DNA of 42,096 bases. Origin: Caldilineaceae bacterium. GTDB taxonomy: Bacteria > Chloroflexota > Anaerolineae > Caldilineales > Caldilineaceae. The position numbers and the translations under genes were made by a program. Shown here piece by piece: positions 8,715 through 17,173 of this stretch. The notes below the pieces were generated by a model. That model was not told the DNA's origin, searched no databases, and saw only the letters and a program-made list of their open reading frames with translations. Positions within the stretch are counted from its first letter, which is position 1; each line of letters opens with the position of its first letter. The stretch spans positions 1 through 42,096 of the forward strand of contig JAJDZJ010000020.1 of the NCBI GenBank assembly GCA_022824685.1, read 5' to 3'.

Positions 8715-9929
8715 ATGATGAGGGGTTGGGGCGGTCGTTTGGTGAATGTGGGGCAAGGACAGTATGGAAAGAGAAGGGCGGCAGGAGCTCTGCGGGGCTG
8801 GCTGATTGCTGTTTCCATGCTTGCGCTGGTTGGCTGTACGCGGGAGGAGATTCTCTACGAACACCTGGATGAGAACCGGCCGGCGCTGTATGTCGCGGCG
8901 TCTGATGACGACAGGGCGATTGCATTTGAGATTAGGGTTGGAACGCCGGCGCGGGCGGTTTCTGAGAACCTTGCGGCGGTGGGTCTCATCCTTGACCCGG
9001 AGCTGTTTGAGGCCTACGTGCGGTCGATAGGGCGGGCACAGGAGTTGAAGGCGGGGTCGTTCCTTCTGCGGGCGAACATGACGCCGGTGGAGATCGCGGA
9101 GGTACTGCTGAGCGAACAGGCTCCCGGCGTGCAGATCACGATACGGGAGGGTTGGCGTTTGGAGCAGGTGGCTGACGCGCTGGAGGCGGAGGAGTTCGTA
9201 TCGGGAGTGGCGTACCGGCGCATTGCCGAGCTGACGGACGTGAACGCGTTGACTGAGGAACTGTCAGCGGCGACTGCTGCGCAGCTGAGTGAATCGCAGG
9301 CCTGTTGCGCTGGAGCAGATGCGCGCTGGCCGTTTCTTGCTTCGCGTCCTGACGGCGCGACGCTGGAGGGTTTTCTCTTTCCGGCCACATACCAGTTGCC
9401 GCTGGCGGCGCCGTCTGCGGACCAGCTGATCGCCCGCCAGCTGGATGCGTTTGCCGACCGGATCGTGACAGCGCATCAGCAGGCGGAAGCCGCGGGGGCG
9501 AATCCGCCGGGCCTGTATGAGGCGTTGATCATGGCGAGCGTCGTGGAGAGAGAGGCGGTGGCGGCGGAGGATCGACCGGTCATTGCAGGGGTTCTGTTCA
9601 ACCGGCTGGCGGCCGGGATGCTGTTGGAGGTTGACGCGACGGTGCAGTATGCGATGGGCTATCAACCGGGAAGCGGGCAGTGGTGGAAGACACCGGTCTT
9701 TCTCGAGGAGTATCAGGGCGTCCACAGCCCTTACAACACGTATAAGCATGGTGGCCTGCCGCCGGGCCCGATTGCCAGCCCGGGCGAGGACTCGTTCCGG
9801 GCGGTGCTGTATCCGGAACGTCACGGTTACTACTACTATGTGGCGGCGAGCGATGGCAGCGGGGGCCATGTTTTCGCGGAGACCTATGCCGAGCATTTGG
9901 AGAACGTGCGCCGGTATCTGGGCCGGTGA
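8715..9929 (+). CDS. mltG: MltG-like endolytic murein transglycosylase
   Basis: A 404-aa YceG/MltG-family enzyme, which cleaves nascent peptidoglycan glycan strands and so ends their elongation at the outer face of the membrane. It has a LysM-like region at about 70-150, then EGFLFPATY (about 218-226), and the catalytic Glu in ASVVEREA (about E278) followed by VLFNRLAAGM and DATVQYAMG. The C-terminal YNTYKHGGLPPGPIASPG and YYYVAASDGSGGHVF are diagnostic. The N-terminus has a hydrophobic stretch ending in LALVGC (Cys41), a lipobox, where the family usually has a plain membrane anchor. The start at 8715 has a GAGAGGGGAG site; an in-frame ATG at 8718 is equivalent. Confidence 0.94.
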   Translation: MMRGWGGRLVNVGQGQYGKRRAAGALRGWLIAVSMLALVGCTREEILYEHLDENRPALYVAASDDDRAIAFEIRVGTPARAVSENLAAVGLILDPELFEAYVRSIGRAQELKAGSFLLRANMTPVEIAEVLLSEQAPGVQITIREGWRLEQVADALEAEEFVSGVAYRRIAELTDVNALTEELSAATAAQLSESQACCAGADARWPFLASRPDGATLEGFLFPATYQLPLAAPSADQLIARQLDAFADRIVTAHQQAEAAGANPPGLYEALIMASVVEREAVAAEDRPVIAGVLFNRLAAGMLLEVDATVQYAMGYQPGSGQWWKTPVFLEEYQGVHSPYNTYKHGGLPPGPIASPGEDSFRAVLYPERHGYYYYVAASDGSGGHVFAETYAEHLENVRRYLGR

Positions 9930-10033
9930 GCATGAACTGGTTTGGCGGTGCAGTGCAGTGGGAAGCCGCACTGGTAAGTTGGTGGCGGGGCGGGTGTGCG
10001 CCGCGGGGCGGAAATACGGCTGTGCGAAGGGGA

Positions 10034-10054
10034 GGGCGCCCACAAGGGGCGCCC
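10034..10054. repeat. Single copy of the GGGCGCCC hairpin repeat
   Basis: Two copies of the self-complementary 8-mer GGGCGCCC (10034-10041 and 10047-10054) flank ACAAG and are followed by CCTACAG. The block is essentially identical to the hairpin of the 85-bp tandem array near the right end (best match 41840-41865), 31.8 kb away. It lies between mltG and the tRNA gene and could act as a transcript-end structure. Confidence 0.6.
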
Positions 10055-10163
10055 CTACAGAGGGTTGACGGCGACTGTAGAGGCCGCGGGGCCACTCGTC
10101 CGGACTGGCCCAAGGGGGCCGCCGAATTGACACGACGGTAGGGATTTTCTACAATTGGCTGCC

Positions 10164-10246
<83 letters not shown>

Positions 10247-10691
10247 CTTGTCCCCCTTTCAATTCTGCGCCTTTGCGGCGGTGCGCTCTGGCGGATACAC
10301 AGAGTTTTCCGCTGTTTCGTTATGCCCGTAGGCAAGACTTGGCGGGTAGAGATTCGCAACTTGGCCCTCGTTCTTGCGGCAAAATCTGAAGCGGTTGTTC
10401 ACGGAGAGGTTTTTGGGCGCAAGTGAAATACGTGGTGGGCGGGCGCGGGCGTAGGGGCTGGGCGATTACATGTCTGAACGGCGACTAGGGACGCTTTACG
10501 GGAGGCGACTATCGCATTTTGACAATGTTGGTCTATTTGAAGCAAAATACCCCCGCCTCGCCTGAGTGGCTTGCTCTTTCAGGCAGGCTTTTGTCCACGG
10601 TCATGGTAGTCGGATGTGAAGGGCCTGTTCCCGACCACGTGCCGCTACCTCGTCCCAACAATTCTTTACCACATTCAAGGAGGAAATGTCG
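10247..10691. other. Intergenic region before the first ABC operon
   Basis: 445 bp without a convincing gene. It holds the candidate promoter at 10519-10548, a short inverted repeat (GCCTGA ... TCAGGC, around 10560-10585) and the AAGGAGG ribosome binding site at 10677-10683. The rest shows nothing recognisable. Confidence 0.5.
10519..10548 (+). promoter_or_regulatory. Candidate promoter of the first ABC operon
   Basis: TTGACA at 10519-10524 is a perfect -35; CAAAAT at 10543-10548 (18-bp spacing) is a 4-of-6 -10. It would give a leader of about 135 nt before the substrate-binding protein gene. Confidence 0.4.
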
Positions 10692-12752
10692 ATGAAGCGA
10701 TTCAGGCTGTTTGCGAGTCTTCTGATCGTTCTGGGTCTTGTGCTGGCGGGCTGTGGTGGCGCCCAACCGCAAGAGGCTGAAATGGCGGAAGAACCGGCCA
10801 TGGAAGAAGAGGCTGCGTCCGATGATGACGCCATGGCAGATGAAGGCATGATGGGCGACTTCACCGGGCAGGTCCTGCAGTATAACACGATCGCCGATTA
10901 CGAAGCGGCGACAGGATACGAGATCACTTCATTCCAGCAGTCTCCGATGCTGGATGCCGCAGTGGCCGACGGCACGCTGCCGCCGGTTGAAGAGAGGCTT
11001 CCGGATGAGCCGCTGGTGATGCACCCGGCCGACCAGATCGGCGAGTACGGCGGCACGATGCGGAACGTCCACGAAGGCAACTTCGACTTCCTCGAAGATC
11101 TGCTGCGTGAGTTCCCGCACGTCTATGGCTCAAATATGCAGGGCGTACTGCCCAACGTGTTCATGAACGCCGAGACGAGCGCGGATGGCCTTTCGACCAC
11201 GTTCACAATCCGGCCCGGAATCAAGTGGTCTGACGGTCACCCGTTTGGCGCTGATGACTTTGTTTTCTGGTACGAGGCGATTGCGTCAAACACGGAGCTG
11301 AACCCCACCGGCGTCAACAACATGAAGGTTGGCGGGGAGATGGGAACGGTTACGAAGGTTGACGAGAACACGATCATTATGGAGTTCAAGGCGCCGTATG
11401 GTGTTCTGCTTGAGCGGTTGAACCGCTGGCGGCCGATGCCCTATGCGCCTGCGCACTACCTGGCGCAGTTCCATCCTGACTACACCGATCCCGCCGCTGT
11501 GGACGCGCTCGCGGAGGAGAGAGGCTTCTCGAACTGGGTAGAGCTGTTTGAAGCGGAGCACGACTGGTATGGCAACCCGGACGAGCCGACGATCTTCGCG
11601 TGGAAGGCCGTCACGCGGGGCGCCAGCGTACCGGTGCAGGAACTTGAGAGAAATCCCTACTACTGGAAGATCGACACTGCCGGCAACCAGTTGCCCTATG
11701 TAGACCGCATCGCGCGGCCGAACCTGGGTGACCGGGAGGCGATTCTGCTGGACGTCATTGCGGGCCAGAACGACTACATGAACCCGTACACGTTGGGCTA
11801 TCTGACCAACTATCCCGTCCTGAAGCAGAATGAAGCGAGCGGGGGCTATCGGGTCCTGCCCCAGTTCGGTTGGTCGGACGTGTTAGGCGTTGTCACCTTC
11901 AACATGTCGATCGAGGACGATGTCCTGAGGGAACTGTTCCGAAACAAGGATTTCCGCGTTGCGTTGTCGATCGGATATGACCGCGACCGGATAAACGAGG
12001 TTGTGTTCAATGGTCTGTACAAGCCATCACAGGTTGCCCCGCCGGACGCATCCGTTTATAACGGCGCGGACCCGGGATTCAAGCTGCATACTGAACATGA
12101 CCCGGACAGGGCGAATGAGATTCTGGACGGCCTGGGCCTGACGTGGGATGATGACCAGTCTCAGCGGCTGCTGCCGGACGGACGGCCGTTCGAGCTGTCG
12201 GCGCAGGTACACACCGGCTGGGTGCAGCAGGTTCCCATCGCCGAGCTGATTGCGCAGGGCTGGGAAGACATAGGCCTGAAGGCGACGATTGTTCCGCTGG
12301 ATGGTCAGCTGCACACGGAACGGCGTCTGGCCGGGGACTATGAGCTCCAGGTGCGGCCAGTCAACTGGGCCGGACAGGCGCCTATCATTGGCGCCATGCG
12401 GGGCGAGCCGATGCCGATCAGCAACAGCTGGCTGGTCAACCCGCCGTGGGCGCAGTATGTCATGTCCGGCGGCGAACAGGGGGAGGAACCCCCGGACGAC
12501 GTCAAGCGGCTCTACGAGATTTTCGAAGAGTTCATCGCTGAGCCGGATGCGCAGAAGCGATTCGATCTCGAGTCTGAGATGTACAAGATTCACCAGGACA
12601 ATCTATGGGTGATTGGCTCGATCAAGCAGCCGGGCGACCTTGAGGCGGTCTGGTATGCGGTCTTCTCAAACCGCATGTATAACATTCCGAATCCGGTGGC
12701 TCCTGAGTGGTACTACGCCGCTCCTGAAACCTGGGCCTACCGGGCCGAGTAA
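10692..12752 (+). CDS. ABC transporter substrate-binding lipoprotein (family 5)
   Basis: An extracytoplasmic solute-binding protein of the peptide/nickel/oligosaccharide family (SBP_bac_5), 686 aa and on the long side. A signal peptide ends in the lipobox VLAGC (Cys21), followed by an acidic Ala/Glu/Asp/Met-rich linker to about residue 55. The family core starts near FTIRPGIKWSDGHPF, with DFVFWYEAI and later NKDFRVALSIGYDRDRINEVVF, all typical. The ATG at 10692 is preferred because AAGGAGG lies 8 bases upstream; the ATG at 10686 would be only 2 bases away. Relatives with this architecture often import oligosaccharides, so peptide specificity should not be assumed. First gene of a five-gene importer operon. 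Confidence 0.93.
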   Translation: MKRFRLFASLLIVLGLVLAGCGGAQPQEAEMAEEPAMEEEAASDDDAMADEGMMGDFTGQVLQYNTIADYEAATGYEITSFQQSPMLDAAVADGTLPPVEERLPDEPLVMHPADQIGEYGGTMRNVHEGNFDFLEDLLREFPHVYGSNMQGVLPNVFMNAETSADGLSTTFTIRPGIKWSDGHPFGADDFVFWYEAIASNTELNPTGVNNMKVGGEMGTVTKVDENTIIMEFKAPYGVLLERLNRWRPMPYAPAHYLAQFHPDYTDPAAVDALAEERGFSNWVELFEAEHDWYGNPDEPTIFAWKAVTRGASVPVQELERNPYYWKIDTAGNQLPYVDRIARPNLGDREAILLDVIAGQNDYMNPYTLGYLTNYPVLKQNEASGGYRVLPQFGWSDVLGVVTFNMSIEDDVLRELFRNKDFRVALSIGYDRDRINEVVFNGLYKPSQVAPPDASVYNGADPGFKLHTEHDPDRANEILDGLGLTWDDDQSQRLLPDGRPFELSAQVHTGWVQQVPIAELIAQGWEDIGLKATIVPLDGQLHTERRLAGDYELQVRPVNWAGQAPIIGAMRGEPMPISNSWLVNPPWAQYVMSGGEQGEEPPDDVKRLYEIFEEFIAEPDAQKRFDLESEMYKIHQDNLWVIGSIKQPGDLEAVWYAVFSNRMYNIPNPVAPEWYYAAPETWAYRAE

Positions 12753-12778
12753 TGGCTGATTGACCATTATGTGAACAA

Positions 12779-12806
12779 GTGGGAGGCCGCGTCAGCGGCC
12801 TCCCAC
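12779..12806 (+). terminator. Strong hairpin between SBP and permease genes
   Basis: GTGGGAGGCCGC (12779-12790) and GCGGCCTCCCAC (12795-12806) form a perfect 12-bp stem with the loop GTCA, 26 bp after the SBP stop codon. There is no T tract. Such hairpins after binding-protein genes commonly stabilise the upstream message or cause partial termination, giving excess SBP over membrane components. Confidence 0.7.
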
Positions 12807-12822
12807 ATCAGAGAAGCGATCG

Positions 12823-13809
12823 ATGCTCATCTACATTTTGCGAAGAGTGATCGTCATGATTCCAGTGACGATTCTGATCAGTGTGATTGGATTTATCATC
12901 ATTCAGGCGCCTCCGGGTGACTTTGTCAGTTCCTACATCGCAGGGTTGGAGGCGCAGGGAGATATTATTGAACCGGAGTTGATCGACTCTTTGCGGGCCC
13001 GTTACGGACTGGGCGAACCGATTTACGTGCAGTACTGGAGATGGGTCAGCAACTTTGTGGAGGGCGACCTCGGTTACTCAATGATATACCGGGAACCGGT
13101 CGTGGATATCATCGCGCAGCGCCTTCCATCCAGCTTCACCATTTCGCTCCTCTCGCTAATCCTTGTCTTTGTGATCGGCATTCCGATCGGCGTACTATCG
13201 GCTACGAAGCAGTATTCGCTGGCCGACTATACCTTTACTGTGATCGGCTTTCTGGGCGTGGCCACGCCCAATTTTCTGCTGGCGCTTGTGGGTCTGTGGC
13301 TGCTGTTTTCGTGGACGGGCACCGTCTCAATTGGGCTGTATTCGCCGGAGATGCAGAATGCCCCGTTTGGACTCGCAAAGTTTCTGGACCTGCTCAGCCA
13401 CATCTGGCTGCCGGCCCTGATCGTCGGCACGGCGGGCACGGCTGAGCTAATTCGAACAATGCGCGCCAATCTGTTGGATGAGCTGCCCAAGCAGTACGTA
13501 ACGGTGGCGCGGGCGCGCGGCGTGAAGCCGACGAAGCTGCTCTACAAGTATCCACTGCGCATTGCGATCAACCCGGTGATCAGCACGGTTGGCTGGCTGT
13601 TGCCTGTCCTGGTGGAGGGGGAGGTCCTGGTTTCGCTGGTGCTGGGGCTGCCGACGATTGCGCCGGTGCTGCTGGATTCGCTATTGCAGCAGGACATGTT
13701 CCTGGCGACGAGTATCATCATGATCCTTGGCATTTTGACACTGGTGGGCACGTTGCTGTCGGATATTCTGCTGGCGATCGTCGACCCGCGAATTCGGGGG
13801 GCAGTATGA
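12823..13809 (+). CDS. ABC transporter permease, DppB type
   Basis: A 328-aa inner-membrane permease of the Dpp/Opp family. It begins with the typical first helix (MLIYILRRVIVMIPVTILISVIGFII), then the QYWRWVSNFVEGDLGYS segment, and five further hydrophobic segments. The EAA loop that contacts the ATPase is visible as YVTVARARGVKPTKLLYKYPLR (about 226-247). The end LLSDILLAIVDPRIR is the standard DppB C-terminus. The gene follows the SBP after the hairpin, and its stop overlaps the next start in ATGA (13806-13809), suggesting translational coupling. Confidence 0.95.
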   Translation: MLIYILRRVIVMIPVTILISVIGFIIIQAPPGDFVSSYIAGLEAQGDIIEPELIDSLRARYGLGEPIYVQYWRWVSNFVEGDLGYSMIYREPVVDIIAQRLPSSFTISLLSLILVFVIGIPIGVLSATKQYSLADYTFTVIGFLGVATPNFLLALVGLWLLFSWTGTVSIGLYSPEMQNAPFGLAKFLDLLSHIWLPALIVGTAGTAELIRTMRANLLDELPKQYVTVARARGVKPTKLLYKYPLRIAINPVISTVGWLLPVLVEGEVLVSLVLGLPTIAPVLLDSLLQQDMFLATSIIMILGILTLVGTLLSDILLAIVDPRIRGAV

Positions 13810-14867
13810 CTGCGGCGCAGACTGGCGAAAGGGAAGCGACGGCCCCCCCGGGCGGGGACGCGGCGGCCGACCCGCTCCTTTCCGTACGCAATTTACAGAC
13901 ACATTTCTTTTCTCGTGAAGGCGTTGTCAAAGCTGTCGACGGCGTGAGCTTTGACATCAAGCCGGGGGAAATCCTTGGCATCGCGGGGGAGAGCGGGTGC
14001 GGCAAGAGCGTAACCAGCCAGTCGATCCTGCGTATTCTGCCCAGGAACGGCAAGATCGTGGGCGGTGAGATTCTCTTCGACAACGGTGAGAGTTCGGTTG
14101 ATTTGGCGGCTGAAGAGGCTGACGGAAGGGTGCTTCGGGACATTCGAGGCAAAGAGATTGCGATGATTTTCCAGGAGCCGATGACCTCTTTCAGCCCCGT
14201 GCATACGATTGGCGACCAGATCATCGAGACGATACGAATTCACCAGGATGTGAGCAAGGAGGAGGCGCACGAGCAGGCTGTCGAGATGTTGCGTCGAGTC
14301 GGCATGCCAAATCCGGCGCGCAACATAGAGGAGTACACGTTCAATCTGAGCGGCGGGATGAGACAGAGGGCGATGGTGGCGCTTTCACTCTCGTGCCGGC
14401 CAAAGCTTCTGATCGCGGATGAGCCGACGACCGCGGTGGACGTGACGATCCAGGCCCAGATGCTTGAGTTGCTGCGGGACATTCAGGCGGACCTGGGCAT
14501 GGCGATCATCATGATTACGCACGATTTGGGCGTGATCGCTGAACTGACGGACCGCGTGATGATCATGTACTTGGGCAAGGAGGTAGAGCACGGAACGGTT
14601 GAGGACGTGTTTCACCGGCCGCAACATCCCTATACGCGGGGACTGCTGGCGTCGATTCCCAAGATGGAGCCGGGACGGGTGGAGATCGAACCGATCGAAG
14701 GGGTTGTGCCCAGCCCGTACGCGATGCCGACAGGGTGCAAGTTTCATACGCGGTGCCCGGACTATATCGCGGGGGTGTGCGAGAAACAGGACCCGCCGCT
14801 GACTGCAGTCGGGCCAGGCCACGAGGTGAGCTGCTATCTGTACGGCGGCCGGGAGGAGCTCGAATGA
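13806..14867 (+). CDS. ABC transporter ATPase, DppD type
   Basis: A cytoplasmic ATP-binding subunit of 353 aa. Walker A is GESGCGKS, the Q loop lies in IFQEPMTSFSP, the signature is LSGGMRQR, Walker B is LLIADEPT, and the switch His is in MITHDLG. The C-terminal oligopeptide-type extension includes HRPQHPYTRGLLASIP and a four-cysteine pattern (CKFHTRCP ... GVCEKQ ... VSCYL), which in DppD homologues can bind an iron-sulfur cluster. It overlaps both neighbours by ATGA. This and the next gene are the only Dpp-type ATPases in the window, which matters for the second importer. Confidence 0.96.
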   Translation: MTAAQTGEREATAPPGGDAAADPLLSVRNLQTHFFSREGVVKAVDGVSFDIKPGEILGIAGESGCGKSVTSQSILRILPRNGKIVGGEILFDNGESSVDLAAEEADGRVLRDIRGKEIAMIFQEPMTSFSPVHTIGDQIIETIRIHQDVSKEEAHEQAVEMLRRVGMPNPARNIEEYTFNLSGGMRQRAMVALSLSCRPKLLIADEPTTAVDVTIQAQMLELLRDIQADLGMAIIMITHDLGVIAELTDRVMIMYLGKEVEHGTVEDVFHRPQHPYTRGLLASIPKMEPGRVEIEPIEGVVPSPYAMPTGCKFHTRCPDYIAGVCEKQDPPLTAVGPGHEVSCYLYGGREELE

Positions 14868-15952
14868 GGGAGGCGGGCGGCAGGGCGCAGATGGAAGACA
14901 GGGCGATCATCTCGGTGCGAAATCTCGTGAAGCATTTTCCGATCGAGACCGGTTTCCTGCGCCGCCAGGTGGGCGTGGTGAAGGCGGTTGAAGATGTGAA
15001 CTTTGATCTGAACGAAGGCGAGACTTTGGCCCTTGTCGGAGAGAGCGGCTGCGGGAAGACGACGACCAGCCACTGCATTATTCAGGCGCAGCGGCCAACA
15101 TCAGGTCGCGTTCTGTTCCGCATCGGGGACGCGGCGCCGATGGATCTTACGCAGATGGAAAAGGCAGAACTCAAAGAGGCGCGCCGCAACATCCGCATGA
15201 TTTACCAGGACCCGTACTCCTCGCTCAACCCGCGTATGACGTTGCTGCAGATCATCGGAGAGCCTCTGGTCATTCACAAGATGGCAGGAAGTCAGGAGGC
15301 ATTGCGGGAGAAGGTGGCGGAGCTGCTGCGCCTGGTGCGCCTCGATCCGTCGACGATGAACCGGTATCCCCACGCGTTCAGCGGCGGGCAGCGTCAGCGG
15401 ATCGCGATTGCCCGCGCTCTTTCGTTATCTCCTAAAGTCGTCATTGCCGACGAAGCGGTGTCAGCGCTGGATGTTTCGGTGCAGGCGCAGATCCTAAATC
15501 TGCTAAAGGAACTGCAGAACCAGCTTGGGCTGACCTATCTCTTTGTGGCGCATAATCTGGCGGTCGTTAAGTACGAAGCGGACCGTGTTGCCGTGATGTA
15601 CGCGGGCAAGATTGTAGAGATCGGGGAAACTGAGGAGCTGTACACAAATCCCCGGCATCCCTATACGGAGGCGCTGATCTCAGCCGCGCCCAATCCCGAT
15701 CCGGATACCAAGAACCGGGCGCGGATTGTGCTTGCTGGCGAAGTGGCGGATCCCGGAAATCTGCCGCCCGGCTGCGCGTTTCACCCGCGCTGCCGCTACG
15801 CGGAGGACCGATGCCGGCGGGAGATCCCGGAACTGGTGGAGGTTGGGGGCGAGATGGGGCCTTCGCATCGCGCGGCGTGCCACTTCGCCAGCGAACTTGA
15901 GCTGGCAGGGATCTCAGGCGGAGCAGAGGAACCGGAGAGAGAACAGGCATGA
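14864..15952 (+). CDS. ABC transporter ATPase, DppF type
   Basis: The second ATP-binding subunit, 362 aa. Walker A GESGCGKT, Q loop IYQDPYSSLNPRMT, signature FSGGQRQRIAIARAL, Walker B VVIADEAVSALD (Ala replaces the usual Pro after DE), and VAHNLAVV. The C-terminal extension has HPYTEALISAAP and a Cys pattern (GCAFHPRCRYAEDRC ... ACHF). The frame is open from 14735, but the ATG at 14864 overlaps the preceding stop as ATGA, like the other junctions of the operon, and gives a normal length. An internal ATG at 14891 (MEDRAIIS) is a possible alternative. Confidence 0.94.
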   Translation: MREAGGRAQMEDRAIISVRNLVKHFPIETGFLRRQVGVVKAVEDVNFDLNEGETLALVGESGCGKTTTSHCIIQAQRPTSGRVLFRIGDAAPMDLTQMEKAELKEARRNIRMIYQDPYSSLNPRMTLLQIIGEPLVIHKMAGSQEALREKVAELLRLVRLDPSTMNRYPHAFSGGQRQRIAIARALSLSPKVVIADEAVSALDVSVQAQILNLLKELQNQLGLTYLFVAHNLAVVKYEADRVAVMYAGKIVEIGETEELYTNPRHPYTEALISAAPNPDPDTKNRARIVLAGEVADPGNLPPGCAFHPRCRYAEDRCRREIPELVEVGGEMGPSHRAACHFASELELAGISGGAEEPEREQA

Positions 15953-17100
15953 CGGAAGTCGAGGCAGCGACGCGGTTGGAGACGGCGGCCGCGGAGGAGC
16001 AGGCGGACCAACGAGTTCTTGTCGCTTCACAATGGCAGCTCATTCGCTGGCGCTTTCTGCAGCACAAGCTGGCGGTCGTTTCGCTGGCGGTGCTGGTGAT
16101 CTTTTACCTGGTGGCGATTTTCGCAGAGTTCGTGGCGCCGTACGACCCGTACATTTTTCGGGAAGACCTGACGCTGGCGCCTCCACACACGATTCGCTTT
16201 ATCGATCCTGAAGGCCGCTTCCAACTGCGGCCCTTTGTGCATCCATTCGAGAAGACTCTTGACAGCGTCACCTATGCGGCGATTTTCGTGGAAGACGAGA
16301 CTGTGATGCAGCCGCTGGGGCTGTTCGTGCGTGGCGACGAGTACAAGCTCTGGGGTCTCTTTGAGAGTGACATTCACCTGTTCGGCCTGCAGGACCCGGA
16401 GGCGAGGCTCTCTCTTCTGGGCCAGGATACGGTTGGGCGGGACCTGTTTACGCGGATTGTCTTTGGCGCGCGCATCTCGCTGACGATTGGGCTGGTGGGC
16501 GTGGCGATGAGCTTTTTCCTCGGCATCCTGTTTGGCGGGCTTTCGGGCTATCTCGGGGGCACTGTGGACATGGTCATCCAGCGCGTGATCGAGTCATTGC
16601 GGGCACTGCCGACGCTGCCGTTGTGGATGGCGCTGAGCATTGCGTTGCCCTCTGACTGGCCGGTGGTGCGGACCTACTTCGCGATTGTGATTATCCTGTC
16701 CACAGTTGGCTGGACCAGTATCGCGCGTGTGGTGCGCGGGCGCTTTTTCGCGTTGCGGGAGGAAGACTTTGTTGGGGCGGCGGAGCTTGACGGCGCCGGG
16801 AATCTGCGCATCATATTTCGCTATCTCCTGCCTTCGTTCATGAGTTACATCATCGCCCGCCTGACCCTGGCGATCCCGCAGATGATATTGGGCGAGACGG
16901 CGCTCAGCTTCATTGGACTGGGATTGCAGGCGCCGGCGATCAGCTGGGGCGTTCTGCTGAAGGACGCGCAGGCGATTCGAGTGCTGGCGCTGTCGCCCTG
17001 GCTGCTGCTCCCGACCCTGTTTGTGGTGGTCAGCATCCTGGCATTCAACTTTGTGGGCGATGGGCTGCGCGACGCCTCGGACCCCTATACGCACGTGTAG
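15949..17100 (+). CDS. ABC transporter permease, DppC type, with large insertion
   Basis: A 383-aa inner-membrane permease. After a cytoplasmic N-terminus of about 25 residues, the first helix (LAVVSLAVLVIFYLVAIFAE) is followed by about 100 mostly polar residues (YDPYIFREDL to GLQDPEARL) before the canonical LLGQDTVGRDLFTRI. Ordinary DppC proteins are about 280-310 aa with a much shorter segment here, so this one carries an extra extracytoplasmic domain. The EAA-like loop is EEDFVGAAELDGAGNLRIIFRYLLP-type, and the end FNFVGDGLRDASDP is standard. Position after the two ATPases (order B-D-F-C) is less common than B-C-D-F. The start overlaps DppF as ATGA. Confidence 0.94.
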   Translation: MTEVEAATRLETAAAEEQADQRVLVASQWQLIRWRFLQHKLAVVSLAVLVIFYLVAIFAEFVAPYDPYIFREDLTLAPPHTIRFIDPEGRFQLRPFVHPFEKTLDSVTYAAIFVEDETVMQPLGLFVRGDEYKLWGLFESDIHLFGLQDPEARLSLLGQDTVGRDLFTRIVFGARISLTIGLVGVAMSFFLGILFGGLSGYLGGTVDMVIQRVIESLRALPTLPLWMALSIALPSDWPVVRTYFAIVIILSTVGWTSIARVVRGRFFALREEDFVGAAELDGAGNLRIIFRYLLPSFMSYIIARLTLAIPQMILGETALSFIGLGLQAPAISWGVLLKDAQAIRVLALSPWLLLPTLFVVVSILAFNFVGDGLRDASDPYTHV

Positions 17101-17173
17101 GCCTCTTGCGCACCTTCTATTTTGAAGCAAGGCAGCGAAAACGCCCTTCGGGGACCAGGAGGAGAGGTGGAGG

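Noticed and set aside
8406..8864. N-terminal extension of the rmd frame to 484 codons
   Set aside because: The extension is Pro/Ser/His-rich and unlike any SDR, overlaps the start of mltG on the other strand, and the GTG at 8405 has a good ribosome binding site directly before the Rossmann motif.
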